From NCBI GenBank assembly GCA_020849765.1, contig JADLAY010000034.1, forward strand, positions 124,001 through 188,000: a stretch of 64,000 nt of DNA, given 5' to 3'. Of the stretch, positions 34,975-44,460 are shown piece by piece. This DNA comes from Anaerolineae bacterium. GTDB taxonomy: Bacteria; Chloroflexota; Anaerolineae; Aggregatilineales; Phototrophicaceae. The first letter of the stretch is position 1. Every line of letters starts with the position of its first letter. Both the position numbers and the translations under genes were made by a program. The notes beneath the pieces were generated by a model. It worked only from the letters and a program-made list of their open reading frames with translations. It did no database searches and was not told the DNA's origin.

Positions 34975-35143
34975 GGCGATTTCCTCCCCCTTATGACGAG
35001 TGAATTACCTATGCTATGCAATATTGTACGCGGGCAAAGTTCGAAAGTTGCAGGCTCAAGAACTCACGGCAATTGAACCGGCAAATCGTGGCATAATGAC
35101 AAATATGCGATTGAGAAGTATGCACACACGTCTGGCGTGAAAC

Positions 35144-36874
35144 ATGTCCGTTCTGCCCACGAACGAAATGCAGCAGCTCAATACCCAGCTCTTCCAGGCA
35201 ACTGATGTCGGTTCTGCAGCCCAGGCGGTTGCGGATGCGCTGGCCCAGCAAAGCGAGACGTGCCTGATCGCCCTCGCCTCAAGCGATACAAACACCTTTG
35301 ATCTGCCCGCCGCGAGCGGCATGGCAGCCGACGCGACCTGGGCAGCATGGATCGGCCAGTTCGACGCTGCGCACGGCGAATCGAAGACGGTTGCGCTCGA
35401 AGCAAACGAGAACCCCTCCGGCAGGCCCGCCTTCATGATCCCGATTGCCGACAATGACGCGCGAGCGGGCTGGTTCTTCGTGGTCACCACCGAGGACAAA
35501 CTGAACGTCGCCATTCAGGCCGTGGCGCTGCTGGCGGCACATCTCAGGGCGCTTCAGGCGGAGCAAGAGATGGCCGTGCTCAAGCAGCGCGCCCGCCGCG
35601 TGACATCCGTCAACCGGATCACCGCCGTCATCTCGTCAGCGCTGGCGCAAGACGACGTGCTCAGCCTGGCGGTGGAACTGCTGTCCGATCTGCTGGAAGT
35701 CGATCACTGCGGCGTGTTCATCTTCGAGGACAACAAAGCGGCGCTCACGATGGAATATCCCGCAGACAGTGAGCGCGAAGACCTGCACATTCCGCTTGGC
35801 AGCAGCGCGACGCTGGAAGCCCTCGTGCATTATCAGACCGCCGTCATCGTGCCCGACCTGGCCGCCGTGCAGGCGAGCGATCCGTTCGCGGCTGCGCTCC
35901 GCCAGCGCATTGACGTTCAGACCGCCTTGATCGCCCCCCTGACCGCCCCGCTCGGCGTGATCGGGGCCATCAGCGTCGAGCGGCGCGATGGCAACCGCGG
36001 CTTCACGGCGGACGAACGCGATACCCTGCTGACGATCGCCGGGCAAATCGCCCTCGCACGCACCAATGCCGATCTGTACCAGCAGGCCATCTCCGCCAAC
36101 CGGCTGAAGAGCGAATTCCTCGCCAACATCAGCCACGAGTTGCGCACACCGCTGAACGCCATCATCGGCTACAGCGACATGCTGCTGCAAAACATCTACG
36201 GCGACCTGACCCCGCAGCAGACGGATCGCATCAGCCGCGTGCACAACAGCGGCAACCAGCTCCTGAACATGATCGACAATCTGCTGGGGCTGGCGCGCAT
36301 CGACGCCGGGCGCATCACGATGACGCTGGAGCCGATCTCGCTGATGAGCTTGCTGAGCGCTGTCACGGAGAGCTTCAACGAACGCGCGCAGGAGAAGAAC
36401 CTGAGCCTGACACTGAATTGTCATGCCGAAGGTGGTGATGTCTACGCGTTGGGCGATAAGGAAGCGCTGAGCCAGATCTACAACAACCTGCTCGACAACG
36501 CGCTGAAATTCACCAGCGAAGGCGGCATCACTGTGCAGATCGACCGGCTGTGGGTCGAGCATGGCAAGCTGCAGGACGCGCAGCACAGCACGCCACCGAT
36601 CGAACTCGAAGATGGCGAATGGGCCGTCGTCTCGATTCAGGATACGGGCATCGGCATCAAGCCGGAACATCAAGTCCTCGTCTTTGAAGAGTTCCGCCAG
36701 GGTGACGGATCGACCGTGCGCCAATATGGCGGCAGCGGCCTCGGCCTGGCGCTGGCCAGGCGCATGCTCGATCTCATGCACGGCCACATCTGGCTGGAGA
36801 GCACGGGCGAGCAGGGCAGCACCTTCACGACCCTGCTGCGGCTCGGCCACCCGGATGCGCCAGCCAACCCCTAG
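35144..36874 (+). CDS. Soluble GAF-domain sensor histidine kinase
   Basis: A 576-residue cytoplasmic kinase with no membrane segments. An N-terminal GAF-like region (about 10-140) is followed by a clearer GAF domain (about 165-310: [42 protein letters not shown]), then HisKA with the H-box [17 protein letters not shown], and an HATPase with N-box [14 protein letters not shown]1 DTGIGI and G2 [12 protein letters not shown]. Its signal is unknown; GAF domains bind small molecules or sense light and redox state. No response regulator is adjacent, so it is an orphan kinase. Confidence 0.92.
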   Translation: MSVLPTNEMQQLNTQLFQATDVGSAAQAVADALAQQSETCLIALASSDTNTFDLPAASGMAADATWAAWIGQFDAAHGESKTVALEANENPSGRPAFMIPIADNDARAGWFFVVTTEDKLNVAIQAVALLAAHLRALQAEQEMAVLKQRARRVTSVNRITAVISSALAQDDVLSLAVELLSDLLEVDHCGVFIFEDNKAALTMEYPADSEREDLHIPLGSSATLEALVHYQTAVIVPDLAAVQASDPFAAALRQRIDVQTALIAPLTAPLGVIGAISVERRDGNRGFTADERDTLLTIAGQIALARTNADLYQQAISANRLKSEFLANISHELRTPLNAIIGYSDMLLQNIYGDLTPQQTDRISRVHNSGNQLLNMIDNLLGLARIDAGRITMTLEPISLMSLLSAVTESFNERAQEKNLSLTLNCHAEGGDVYALGDKEALSQIYNNLLDNALKFTSEGGITVQIDRLWVEHGKLQDAQHSTPPIELEDGEWAVVSIQDTGIGIKPEHQVLVFEEFRQGDGSTVRQYGGSGLGLALARRMLDLMHGHIWLESTGEQGSTFTTLLRLGHPDAPANP

Positions 36875-36951
36875 CGATCGTGCATCGTCACACCGCGTTT
36901 CCGTGTTATAACCGCTGCCTGGAATAATGCGCACGAGGAGAAAGATGCCCC

Positions 36952-37434
36952 ATGCAATTTCGCGATGATGGTCCTTTTGGCTTGTACTTTGAAGATTTCG
37001 CAGTCGGGCAAAAGATGGTGACGCGCGGGCGCACGATCACCGAGGCTGACCTCGTTCAATTCGCCGGGCTGACCGGAGACTACAACCCGATGCACACCGA
37101 CGCCGAGTACATGAAGAAGTCGGCCTTCGGACAGCGGGTCGCTCACGGGATGCTGGCGCTGAGTTATGCCGTCGGCCAGGCGTATCAGCTTGGCTTCATG
37201 GAGCGGACGGTCGTGGCTTTTCGCGGCCTGGAGATGAAGTTCAGCCTGCCCGTCTTCATCGGCGACACGCTGCGCACTGAGCTTGTCGTCAAGGAAATGA
37301 AGGCGATGCCACGCCTGGGCAGCGGCACGGTCGTGCTCGACGTCAAGATCGTCAATCAGGATGGCAAGGCCGTTCAGGCGGGCGAATGGACGGTGATGAT
37401 CGCTCTGGGCGAAAGTCAGGCGAGCAGCAGCTAA
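36952..37434 (+). CDS. MaoC-like (R)-specific enoyl hydratase family protein
   Basis: A 160-residue hotdog-fold protein. The family core is visible: FAVGQKMVTRGRTITEADLV, FAGLTGDYNPMHTDAEYMKKS (catalytic Asp and His of the hydratase motif), and FGQRVAHGMLALSYAVG. Such proteins hydrate 2-enoyl-CoA in beta-oxidation or polyester synthesis, or act in side pathways of fatty-acid metabolism; no partner enzyme is here. Start at 36952 has GAGGAG 11 bases upstream. Confidence 0.88.
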   Translation: MQFRDDGPFGLYFEDFAVGQKMVTRGRTITEADLVQFAGLTGDYNPMHTDAEYMKKSAFGQRVAHGMLALSYAVGQAYQLGFMERTVVAFRGLEMKFSLPVFIGDTLRTELVVKEMKAMPRLGSGTVVLDVKIVNQDGKAVQAGEWTVMIALGESQASSS

Positions 37435-37436
37435 AA

Positions 37437-37464
37437 AGAGAGGCGGCCGTGGGGTCGCCTCTTT
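37437..37464. terminator. Bidirectional intrinsic terminator
   Basis: AGAGAGGCG-type stem with CGCCTCTTT around a 10-base loop, with AAAAA before and TTTC after, between convergent genes. Confidence 0.75.
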
Positions 37465-37482
37465 CGTTCCGAATGCAGTGTC

Positions 37483-38943
37483 TCACGAACCTGCTGCCAG
37501 CGTCACCGTTGGCGTCGGCTCCTGAGCCGGGAGATTGGCGAGCGGCGTCGCCGTCGGCACGCGCACGGCCGGCAGTGTCGGCGCGGCGTTCTCCGCCCCG
37601 GTGTCACCCTGGACGCCGAGCAGCGCCGGATCCGGCGACGGGATTGCACCGGGCAGCAGCCCTGAATTCTGGGCGCCCGTGGCCGGTGTTGACGTATCCG
37701 GGTCCGCAGCACAGCGGAAGCCAATGTAAGGCGTGCCGTCGTTGGGCGCGAAATCCTGGCGATGCACCGTGCGCGCAAAGAACGGCACCGTATCCCACGA
37801 TCCGCCGCGATGCACTTTGGTTGTGCCGGAGGCCGGACCTTCAGGATCGGGCTGGATGGCTTCCGGGCGGCCATAGAAGCGAGCGTCATACCAATCGAAC
37901 ACCCACTCGGAGACGTTGCCCGCCATATTGAGCACGCCAAAGGTGCTGGCGCCCAGCGGGAAGCTGTTGACGTCGACCTTCTGGGCCGTGCTCCCGTCAG
38001 CGGTATAACGCGTCATGGCGAGCGCAGCATTCCAGTCGTTACCCCATGGGTAAATGAAGCCGCTGGAGCCGCGCGCGGCGAATTCCCATTCGGCTTCCGT
38101 CGGCAGCCGCCGTCCAATCGCCTCACAGTAGGCGCGCGCGCCGTACCACGTCACCTCGGTGACAGGCAGTTGGCTGATCACGGGCACGACCGTGTAGTTC
38201 ACGCTGTCATAGGTGACGGCGCTTGTCTCGGAGTCGAGGTTCGTCTCCAGGCACGGCTGGCCATAGCATCCGTTGGTATAGGCCCGCGGGTTCGTCTGTT
38301 CCAGATAGTTCATGAAGCCGAGGTACTGCGCATACGACACCTCGGTCTGTTCAATGCGGAACGGGCTCAGGGTGACGGCGTGCTGCGGCGCTGAGTCTTC
38401 ACCCATCGCCACCGTGCAGGTTCCGCCCTGAGTCAGACATTCATCGACTGCCGCATTGACTTCCGCAGGTGTCGTGCCCATCTGGAAGTCCTGGATGCCG
38501 GGAACATCGATCAATTCGGAGGGGATGACCGCATCGATCAATGCGGCATTCACTTCGCCGGGGTTTTCGGGTTGTAGTGCCACCTGTGAGACCGCCGTTG
38601 GGAAAGTCGTCGGCGTGTCTGTGGGGGCAAGCGTCTGCAAAGTGGGATCAGTCGTCGGGGTGGCCGTGGGCGCCTCAACCTGCACGCCCGCGCTGGTCGG
38701 TGTGACGAGCACTTCCGTAGGGAGCGACGTATTCGTCGCCGGAGGCGCTGTAGCCGTGATCACGAACGGTGTGGGGCTGGATGCACCCGCCACGGACATA
38801 CCGCTGATCTCGACAACGCCTGCGATTACACCGAGAATGCCCAGAATCGCCGCGCAGGCAAAACCGAGCACAGCGCCGATAATTAACCACTGCCAACCTG
38901 CGCCGCTGGAACGACGTCCAAGCGAACCATAGTTTCTCGACAT
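37483..38943 (-). CDS. Membrane-anchored FGE-sulfatase-fold protein lacking the active-site cysteines
   Basis: About 486 residues; ATG 38943 has GGAGAAG upstream. A cytoplasmic stub, one membrane helix (WLIIGAVLGFACAAILGILG), and a long Thr/Pro linker lead to a formylglycine-generating-enzyme-like domain (about 145-440: MGTTPAEVNAAVD, EQTEVSYAQYLGFMNYL, RRLPTEAEWEFAARG, YPWGNDWN, NMAGNVSEWVFDWYD, HRGGSWDTVPFFARTVHR, YIGFRCA). In true FGE the loop after RGGSW holds the two copper-binding cysteines (CxxxxC type); here it reads DTVPFFART with none, so sulfatase activation is unlikely. A second Thr/Pro tail follows. Probably a surface binding or structural protein. Confidence 0.85.
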   Translation of the reverse strand: MSRNYGSLGRRSSGAGWQWLIIGAVLGFACAAILGILGVIAGVVEISGMSVAGASSPTPFVITATAPPATNTSLPTEVLVTPTSAGVQVEAPTATPTTDPTLQTLAPTDTPTTFPTAVSQVALQPENPGEVNAALIDAVIPSELIDVPGIQDFQMGTTPAEVNAAVDECLTQGGTCTVAMGEDSAPQHAVTLSPFRIEQTEVSYAQYLGFMNYLEQTNPRAYTNGCYGQPCLETNLDSETSAVTYDSVNYTVVPVISQLPVTEVTWYGARAYCEAIGRRLPTEAEWEFAARGSSGFIYPWGNDWNAALAMTRYTADGSTAQKVDVNSFPLGASTFGVLNMAGNVSEWVFDWYDARFYGRPEAIQPDPEGPASGTTKVHRGGSWDTVPFFARTVHRQDFAPNDGTPYIGFRCAADPDTSTPATGAQNSGLLPGAIPSPDPALLGVQGDTGAENAAPTLPAVRVPTATPLANLPAQEPTPTVTLAAGS

Positions 38944-38995
38944 ACTTATCTTCTCCAACTGGCGTTCGCCATTGCGGGCCTATCTTAAACGAAAG

Positions 38996-39019
38996 ACCCT
39001 ACCGCAGCAACGGTAGGGT
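38996..39019 (-). terminator. Intrinsic terminator of the Flp pilin gene
   Basis: ACCCTACCG and CGGTAGGGT form a 9-bp stem around a 6-base loop; the minus strand continues TCTTTCGTTT. Confidence 0.75.
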
Positions 39020-39057
39020 CTCCGCAATAAGGACGTCGAGATGATAACGTGAAAACT

Positions 39058-39249
39058 TCAGATGGCGTTGATAGCGACGCTGTAGAGATTGCCGACCGAC
39101 CCGCCAAAGATCGCCACGATGACGACGACGATGATGGCGACCAACATGAGAATGAGCGCGTACTCGATCAATCCCTGGCCGTCGAACCCTACGGACTCGA
39201 GCAGCGCATTGGCTTTGCGCTTGAGTAAGGCGCCTAATCGTCCAGACAT
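39058..39249 (-). CDS. Flp/Fap-type pilin subunit
   Basis: A 63-residue prepilin. The N-terminal basic leader (KRKANALLESVGFDGQG) is cut before the hydrophobic helix by a prepilin peptidase at the Gly-(Xaa)xx-LIEYALIL junction; Glu at position 5 of the mature helix (GLIEYALILMLVAIIVVVIV) is the typical Flp pilin Glu-Tyr pair. AGGAGG lies seven bases before ATG. No tad genes (secretin, ATPase, assembly proteins) are next to it; only the FGE-fold gene lies downstream, beyond a terminator. The pilin may depend on a tad cluster elsewhere. Confidence 0.92.
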   Translation of the reverse strand: MSGRLGALLKRKANALLESVGFDGQGLIEYALILMLVAIIVVVIVAIFGGSVGNLYSVAINAI

Positions 39250-39346
39250 TTTGACCTCCTATCCCTATAAATGCAGCACAAAACGACACGCCCTGTCCCG
39301 TTAGAAGACATCTTAAAGGATTTGTGACCTGAAGATCGTAAATAAA

Positions 39347-39375
39347 TATATAGCGGCGCCTTACGAGATCGCCAA
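39347..39375 (-). promoter_or_regulatory. Promoter of the Flp pilin gene
   Basis: On the minus strand TTGGCG (39370-39375), 17-base spacer, TATATA (39347-39352). It would give a leader of about 90 bases with a TTTAAAG-rich stretch. Confidence 0.5.
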
Positions 39376-39397
39376 CAGCGCACATGAGACGCCCCGC

Positions 39398-39426
39398 TTG
39401 ACAAGCGATTTCGCAACCGCTACCCT
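39398..39426 (+). promoter_or_regulatory. Candidate promoter for the GNAT gene
   Basis: A consensus TTGACA at 39398-39403, 17-base spacer, TACCCT at 39421-39426. The leader is about 27 bases. Confidence 0.5.
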
Positions 39427-39459
39427 ATTTTTAACTTACACCATGGGGACCTGTTCTTA

Positions 39460-40473
39460 GTGGTCAGCCTCAGCTTGTCCCAAACGTCATCTTCGAGTGA
39501 TGGCTTGCGCCCCGTCAATCTACACACGGATCTCGCACCGCTTGCCGATCTGATTGAGCTTGCTTTTGCCGATAGCATGGATAACAGTGGACGCGCCGCC
39601 GTACGCGAAATGCGCACGCTCAGCCGTTTGCGTCCCGAATTCCAGTCGCTGCTCGGCGTCAACGAGCTGGTACAGGGCATCAGCCTGGGCTACGTCTGGA
39701 TCAGTGACGGGCGTCTGGTCGGCAACGTGTCGATCTATCCGGCGGACATCCCGGTCAGGCTGGGCAAGACCTGGATCATCGCCAACGTCGCGGTGCATCC
39801 GGATTTTCGCGGGCACGGCATCGCCACCCAGATGATGCGCGTCAGCATGGATGCGATCCGCGGCCAGGGTGCCCGCGCCATCCTCCAGGTCGACGCGACC
39901 AACGACGTCGCGCAGCGCTTGTACGAACGATTGGGCTTCGTGCGCGAGCGCCAGTGGACGCACTGGCGACGTCGTTCCACGCTGCGCGTCCCACCAGCGG
40001 ATACCCGGCAGCCGTTCCACATCACGCGCCGCCGTGACGAAGAATGGCGCGCGGAATACGCTCTGGCTGAACGCGTCCGCCCTGCGCAGCTCGGCGGAGT
40101 CGGTTGGCAGCGCCCCCTGTATCCCGGACTCTTCCGCCCCACCCTGCTCAAACGCATTCGCAACATGTTTGCGATGCGCACCATGGAACGGCTGATCGTG
40201 CGCTCCGACGCGGATAGTGAACTTCATGCCTCGCTCTGGATCGAGAGCGCTTTCGCCGCCAGCACTGTCCAACTGACGATGATGGTCGATCCCGAATTCG
40301 TGGGCCTGTACGATGAGTCATTACTCGCCCTCGCCATCCGCCGATATGGCGCACGCAGCCCACTCCAAATCGAACACCCCGAAGATGACATGTGGGCGAA
40401 TGCGCTTTTCATCCGCCACGGATTTCAGAGTCAGCGCACGCTGCTGCATATGCATTGGGATGCCCGCCCCTGA
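39460..40473 (+). CDS. GNAT-family N-acetyltransferase
   Basis: A 337-residue protein with a GTG start at 39460. The acetyl-CoA motif A is ANVAVHPDFRGHGIATQMMR (R-G-H-G pyrophosphate loop), followed by AILQVDATNDVAQRLYERLGFV. The C-terminal 170 residues (about 170-337) have a weaker, GNAT-like order: strands and IEHPEDDMWANALFIRHGF, which mirrors the end of motif B (N-xxAxxxYxxxGF). It may be a two-domain GNAT with a degenerate second domain. Acetyl acceptor is unknown. Confidence 0.85.
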   Translation: MVSLSLSQTSSSSDGLRPVNLHTDLAPLADLIELAFADSMDNSGRAAVREMRTLSRLRPEFQSLLGVNELVQGISLGYVWISDGRLVGNVSIYPADIPVRLGKTWIIANVAVHPDFRGHGIATQMMRVSMDAIRGQGARAILQVDATNDVAQRLYERLGFVRERQWTHWRRRSTLRVPPADTRQPFHITRRRDEEWRAEYALAERVRPAQLGGVGWQRPLYPGLFRPTLLKRIRNMFAMRTMERLIVRSDADSELHASLWIESAFAASTVQLTMMVDPEFVGLYDESLLALAIRRYGARSPLQIEHPEDDMWANALFIRHGFQSQRTLLHMHWDARP

Positions 40474-40543
40474 GAGGACGCCGGCAGGCCATGCTCCAGT
40501 ACCGAATTGACCCATAGACGACGAGAAACCAGATCAAAAATCA

Positions 40544-41869
40544 ATGACCGAACTTCTGATAATCCTCTTGCTGACCGGCATCAATGGCGTTTTTGCGATG
40601 TCGGAAGCCGCGGTGATCGCGGCGCGTAGGCCCCGGCTGCAAAATCTGGCGGAGAAAGGCAATCAGGGTGCGCAGCGGGCGCTGGCGCTCAAGGATGAGC
40701 CGTCACGCTTTCTGTCGACCGTCCAGGTCGGCATCACACTGATCGGCACTCTGCTCGGCGCATTCGGCGGCGCGACCGTCGCCACCAGCATCGCCCACGT
40801 GCTCCAGACCAACGAGACGCTGGCGCCGTATGCGAATGTGCTTGGCCTCCTGATCGTCGTGCTGGCGACCACCTACATCCAGTTGATCATCGGCGAATTG
40901 GTGCCGAAGCGGCTGGCGCTGCACAGGCCGGAAAAGGTCGCCGCCTACGTCGCGCGCCCGATGTACTGGCTCGAATTTGCCACCTCGCCCGTCGTGCGCC
41001 TGCTCAGCTTTTCGACTGACACCGTCTTGAGACTGATCGGCGCCAAGGAAGTGGGCGACGCGCCAGTCACGGAAGAAGAGATCAGCGCCATGCTGACCCA
41101 GGGTGTCGCCGCCGGGATCTTCGAAGAGACCGAACAAGAAATGGTCGAGAGCGTCTTCAAGCTGGGCGACCGGCGCGTCACGTCGATCATGACGCCGCGC
41201 ACGGAAATCGTCTGGCTCGACGTCGAAGACGAATCCGCCGAAAATCAGCGCAGGATTGTCGAGAGTCGCTTCTCTCGCTTCCCGGTCTGCCAGAGCGATC
41301 TCGATCACGTCGTCGGCATGGTGCGCGCCAAAGATCTGCTGCCGCACATGCTGACAGGCTCGCCCTTCGACCTCAAATCAGTCATGGTGCCGCCCGTCTT
41401 CGTGCCGGAAAGCATCAGCGTCGCCAAAGTCGTCGAGTTATTCCGCCAGACGGCCAATCACGTCGTCCTCGTGATCAATGAGTACGGCGGCTTGATGGGC
41501 CTCGTCACCACGCAGGATGTGCTGGAAGAGATCGTCGGCGACATCGAGGAGCAGGAAGTCGTCGTGCGCGACGACGGCTCGTACCTGATCGACGGCATGA
41601 TGAGCATCGAGAACTTCAGAGATCTGCTGGATATCGAGGACGAATTGCCCGGTGAAGACGAACAGTACGAAACGATCGCCGGCTTCGTCATGCTGCAGCA
41701 GGGCCGCATTCCGCGTACAGGCGACCGCTTCGAATGGGAGAACTTCAGCTTTGAGGTCGTCGATATGGATGGCCATCGTGTTGACAAGATCCTGGTCGCG
41801 CGGCTGGCCCCGGCGGCGAGTGACGCCCAAAATGGCGCAGATAATGAGCCGCAGGATGAGGTAAACTGA
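40544..41869 (+). CDS. CNNM/CorC-type membrane protein (DUF21, CBS pair, CorC domain)
   Basis: A 441-residue 'hemolysin-like' transporter protein. Three to four membrane helices at the N-terminus form the DUF21 domain (MTELLIILLLTGINGVFAMSE; AARRPRLQNLAEKGNQGAQ). Two CBS domains follow (SIMTPRTEIVWLDVED; FRQTANHVVLVINEYGGLMGLVT, TTQDVLEEIVGDIEEQ) and a C-terminal CorC_HlyC domain (GFVMLQQGRIPRTGDRFEWENFSFEVVDMDG). Members mediate Mg2+ or other ion export or resistance. It precedes the response regulator by 19 bases, so may be cotranscribed. Confidence 0.93.
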   Translation: MTELLIILLLTGINGVFAMSEAAVIAARRPRLQNLAEKGNQGAQRALALKDEPSRFLSTVQVGITLIGTLLGAFGGATVATSIAHVLQTNETLAPYANVLGLLIVVLATTYIQLIIGELVPKRLALHRPEKVAAYVARPMYWLEFATSPVVRLLSFSTDTVLRLIGAKEVGDAPVTEEEISAMLTQGVAAGIFEETEQEMVESVFKLGDRRVTSIMTPRTEIVWLDVEDESAENQRRIVESRFSRFPVCQSDLDHVVGMVRAKDLLPHMLTGSPFDLKSVMVPPVFVPESISVAKVVELFRQTANHVVLVINEYGGLMGLVTTQDVLEEIVGDIEEQEVVVRDDGSYLIDGMMSIENFRDLLDIEDELPGEDEQYETIAGFVMLQQGRIPRTGDRFEWENFSFEVVDMDGHRVDKILVARLAPAASDAQNGADNEPQDEVN

Positions 41870-41888
41870 GACATCTCCCACAACAGAA

Positions 41889-42587
41889 ATGAGTGGCGCA
41901 ATGCCTGAGACCATTCTAGTTGTCGATGACGAACAACATATTGTCGACCTGGCGAAGATGTACCTGGAGCAAGATGGCTTCAAGATCGATACGGCCAATG
42001 ACGGAAGAACCGCGCTGCACAAGATCTTGAATGAAACGCCGTCACTCGTGGTGCTGGATTTGATGCTGCCCGAGATCGATGGCTGGGAGATCTGCCGCCG
42101 CGTGCGCGCGGAAAGCGATGTGCCGATCATCATGCTGACGGCCCGCAGCGACGACATCGACCGTATTGTCGGGCTGGAGCTGGGCGCCGACGATTATCTG
42201 ACCAAGCCATTCAACCCGCGCGAACTGGTCGCCCGCGTCAAAGCGATCCTGCGCCGGATGGAAAAACGCAGCACACCAGCAGCGCCCGTCGCCGAGGGCC
42301 ACATTCAGATCAGCAACCTGATCATCTACCCCGACAGACGCGTCGTCATGATCGATGGGCACGAAATCAACCTGCGCATGAAAGAATTCGATCTGCTCGT
42401 CATGCTGGCGGAGAATCCCGGCGTCGTCTTCACGCGCGAAAAGCTGCTCAACGTCGTCTGGGGTTATGATTTCGCCGGGGAAACGCGCACGGTCGACGTT
42501 CACGTCGCGCACCTGCGCCACAAGCTCAAGGGCATGCAGGCGCAGCTCGAAACCGTCTGGGGTGTGGGGTACAAGCTCGAACCATGA
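41889..42587 (+). CDS. OmpR/PhoB-family response regulator
   Basis: A 232-residue two-component regulator. The receiver has the acidic pair in ILVVDDEQHIVDL, phospho-Asp in VVLDLMLPEIDGWE, Thr in IIMLTARSDD and Lys in DDYLTKPFNPREL. The C-terminal winged helix is of OmpR type (ISNLIIYPDRRVVMIDG, EFDLLVMLAENPGVVFTREKLL, VWGYDFAGETRTVDVHVAHLR). It overlaps its kinase by ATGA, showing translational coupling. MPETI (ATG at 41901) is an alternative start. Confidence 0.96.
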   Translation: MSGAMPETILVVDDEQHIVDLAKMYLEQDGFKIDTANDGRTALHKILNETPSLVVLDLMLPEIDGWEICRRVRAESDVPIIMLTARSDDIDRIVGLELGADDYLTKPFNPRELVARVKAILRRMEKRSTPAAPVAEGHIQISNLIIYPDRRVVMIDGHEINLRMKEFDLLVMLAENPGVVFTREKLLNVVWGYDFAGETRTVDVHVAHLRHKLKGMQAQLETVWGVGYKLEP

Positions 42588-44065
42588 CCCTGCGCTGGCG
42601 GCTCGTCGTTTCGTATCTGCTTGTCCTCGCGGTCACACTCAGTGCGATTGCCCTGGCGATCATCTTCATCCTGCGCACGCGGGCAGCCCCACCGGAACCG
42701 ACCTATATCCGGCTGGCCTCGGTCGCCCAGAGCGTCGACCTGACCGAACTCGTTCGCGACACGATCCCGCTGCTCAACCCGGACGCGCAATTCGATGCGC
42801 TGGCGGAAGAACTGCAATCGATTGCCGACGAGCGCGAGATCCGCGTCATGCTGATCGACACCACGCGCAAAGTCGTCTCGTTCGACAGCGCCAAAGCCTT
42901 CAGCTCCGGGCAGGAGATCGACATTCAAGCGAGTCTGTACAGCCTGCCGACGCAGCTCCAGCGCGGCATCTTCACGCGCGTCGACGTGCTATCGGGCCGC
43001 TTCACCGACGTCAATAGCGAGCCGTGGCTGTTTGTAGCCCTGCAGCAGGTACGGCGCGGCTTGACGACCAACGCGCTTGTATTCGCCGACCGGCAGGGCC
43101 AGCAGTCGCTGCAGGATGCCCTGGAGGACTTCGGCGCAGGTCTGCTGCCGCTCTTATGTCAGGCGGCGGCGGCGGGCATCATCATCGCCGTCATCCTGGC
43201 GGGCATCATCAGCCGGACGATCGCCCGCCCGCTGCAAGGAGTCGCGCAGGCGGCTGCCGGGGTCGCCGCCGGGAACTTCGCAGAGCGCGTCCCGGTGACG
43301 GGGCCACCGGAAGTGCGCTCCGTCGCCGAAGCTTTCAACAACATGAGCACGCAGGTGCAGTTAACGCAGAAGGCGCAGCAAGACTTCCTGGCCAATGTCT
43401 CTCACGATCTGAAGACGCCGCTCACGTCGATCCAGGGCTATTCGCAGGCGATCGTCGACGGCGCAGCCGCCGACCCGGTCAGCGCCGCTCGCATCATCTA
43501 CGAGGAGGCCGGGCGCCTGAACCGCATGGTCGTCGAGCTGACCGATCTGGCGCGTTTGCAGGCCGGGCGCCTCTCGATGCACTGGTCACCGGTTGACATC
43601 GGCCAGTTGACCGGCGCGATTGCCGAGCGGCTGGCGATCATGGCCAAGGAAAAGAACATCGTCTTCAACGTCGAGACGCGTCCGCTGCCGGAGGTCACTG
43701 GCGATGGCGACCGGCTGGCGCAGGTGTTGACGAATCTGATCAGCAATGCGATCAAGTACACGCCGCCCGGCGGGCACGTTTGGGTCAAGACCGGACTATA
43801 CGAAAACGGTGTTCAGGTGATCGTGAAGGACGACGGCATCGGGATTTCACCGGCGGAGCTGGCGCGCGTGTTCGAGCGCTTCTATCAGGTCGATAAGGCG
43901 CGCGGCCCGCAGCGCGGCACCGGGTTAGGGTTGGCAATCGTGTCCGAGATCGTGCAGGCGCACGGCGGCACGATTGACGTGCAAAGTGACGGTGAAAACA
44001 AGGGCGCGACCTTCACGCTCTGGCTGCCATCACCGCAAATGAGCACCATCTTGCGCAAGCGCTAG
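42584..44065 (+). CDS. Membrane sensor histidine kinase with HAMP domain
   Basis: A 493-residue kinase. Membrane helix 1 is LRWRLVVSYLLVLAVTLSAI; an outside sensor region of about 170 residues follows; helix 2 is LLCQAAAAGIIIAVILAGIIS; then HAMP (RTIARPLQGVAQAAAGVAAG), HisKA with NVSHDLKTPLTSIQGY, and HATPase motifs LTNLISNAIKYTPPGG, DDGIGISPAEL and GTGLGLAIVSEIV. It pairs with the upstream OmpR-type regulator. The sensed signal is unknown. Confidence 0.95.
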   Translation: MTLRWRLVVSYLLVLAVTLSAIALAIIFILRTRAAPPEPTYIRLASVAQSVDLTELVRDTIPLLNPDAQFDALAEELQSIADEREIRVMLIDTTRKVVSFDSAKAFSSGQEIDIQASLYSLPTQLQRGIFTRVDVLSGRFTDVNSEPWLFVALQQVRRGLTTNALVFADRQGQQSLQDALEDFGAGLLPLLCQAAAAGIIIAVILAGIISRTIARPLQGVAQAAAGVAAGNFAERVPVTGPPEVRSVAEAFNNMSTQVQLTQKAQQDFLANVSHDLKTPLTSIQGYSQAIVDGAAADPVSAARIIYEEAGRLNRMVVELTDLARLQAGRLSMHWSPVDIGQLTGAIAERLAIMAKEKNIVFNVETRPLPEVTGDGDRLAQVLTNLISNAIKYTPPGGHVWVKTGLYENGVQVIVKDDGIGISPAELARVFERFYQVDKARGPQRGTGLGLAIVSEIVQAHGGTIDVQSDGENKGATFTLWLPSPQMSTILRKR

Positions 44066-44070
44066 CCTGC

Positions 44071-44460
44071 TCAGGCCACCAGTTCGACCCGGTTGCCATC
44101 CGGATCGAGGACGACGCTCTCGTAGTAGCCGTCGCCGGTCACGCGCGGCTCGCCCGCAATGGGATAGCCGTCCGCGCGTAGCCGATCGGTCAGGGCGTCG
44201 ACTACGTCACGCCCACCGACCTTGAAGGCGATGTGCACCCAGCCGAGCGCCTGCTGCTCAGGAGTGTTGGCTCCCTCGACAATGCCGGGCATCTGCATCA
44301 GTTCCAGGCGTGCACCGTCGTCAAAGCGCACGAAGTAAGACGCGAACCCCGTGCGCGGATTGGTGTATTTGGCATTCGCCATGCCATCAAAATAGGTGAC
44401 GTAGAAGGCGCGTGACCGCTCCAGATCGCGCGTCCACAGCGCCACATGTTCAATCTTCAT
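44071..44460 (-). CDS. VOC/glyoxalase-family protein
   Basis: About 129 residues, a paired beta-alpha-beta-beta-beta fold (IEHVALWTRDLERSRAFYVTYF ... YESVVLDPDGNRVELV). Metal ligand candidates are the His at the start (EHVAL), Glu in the middle (LELMQ), His in GWVHIAFKV and the final Glu. It is the last gene of the glycosyltransferase cluster and overlaps its end by 11 bases. Members include glyoxalase I and bleomycin-resistance-type proteins; the substrate cannot be assigned here. Confidence 0.85.
   Translation of the reverse strand: MKIEHVALWTRDLERSRAFYVTYFDGMANAKYTNPRTGFASYFVRFDDGARLELMQMPGIVEGANTPEQQALGWVHIAFKVGGRDVVDALTDRLRADGYPIAGEPRVTGDGYYESVVLDPDGNRVELVA

Noticed and set aside
37483..38943. 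A genuine sulfatase-modifying (formylglycine-generating) enzyme
   Set aside because: The two catalytic cysteines after HRGGSW are missing and no sulfatase gene is adjacent.
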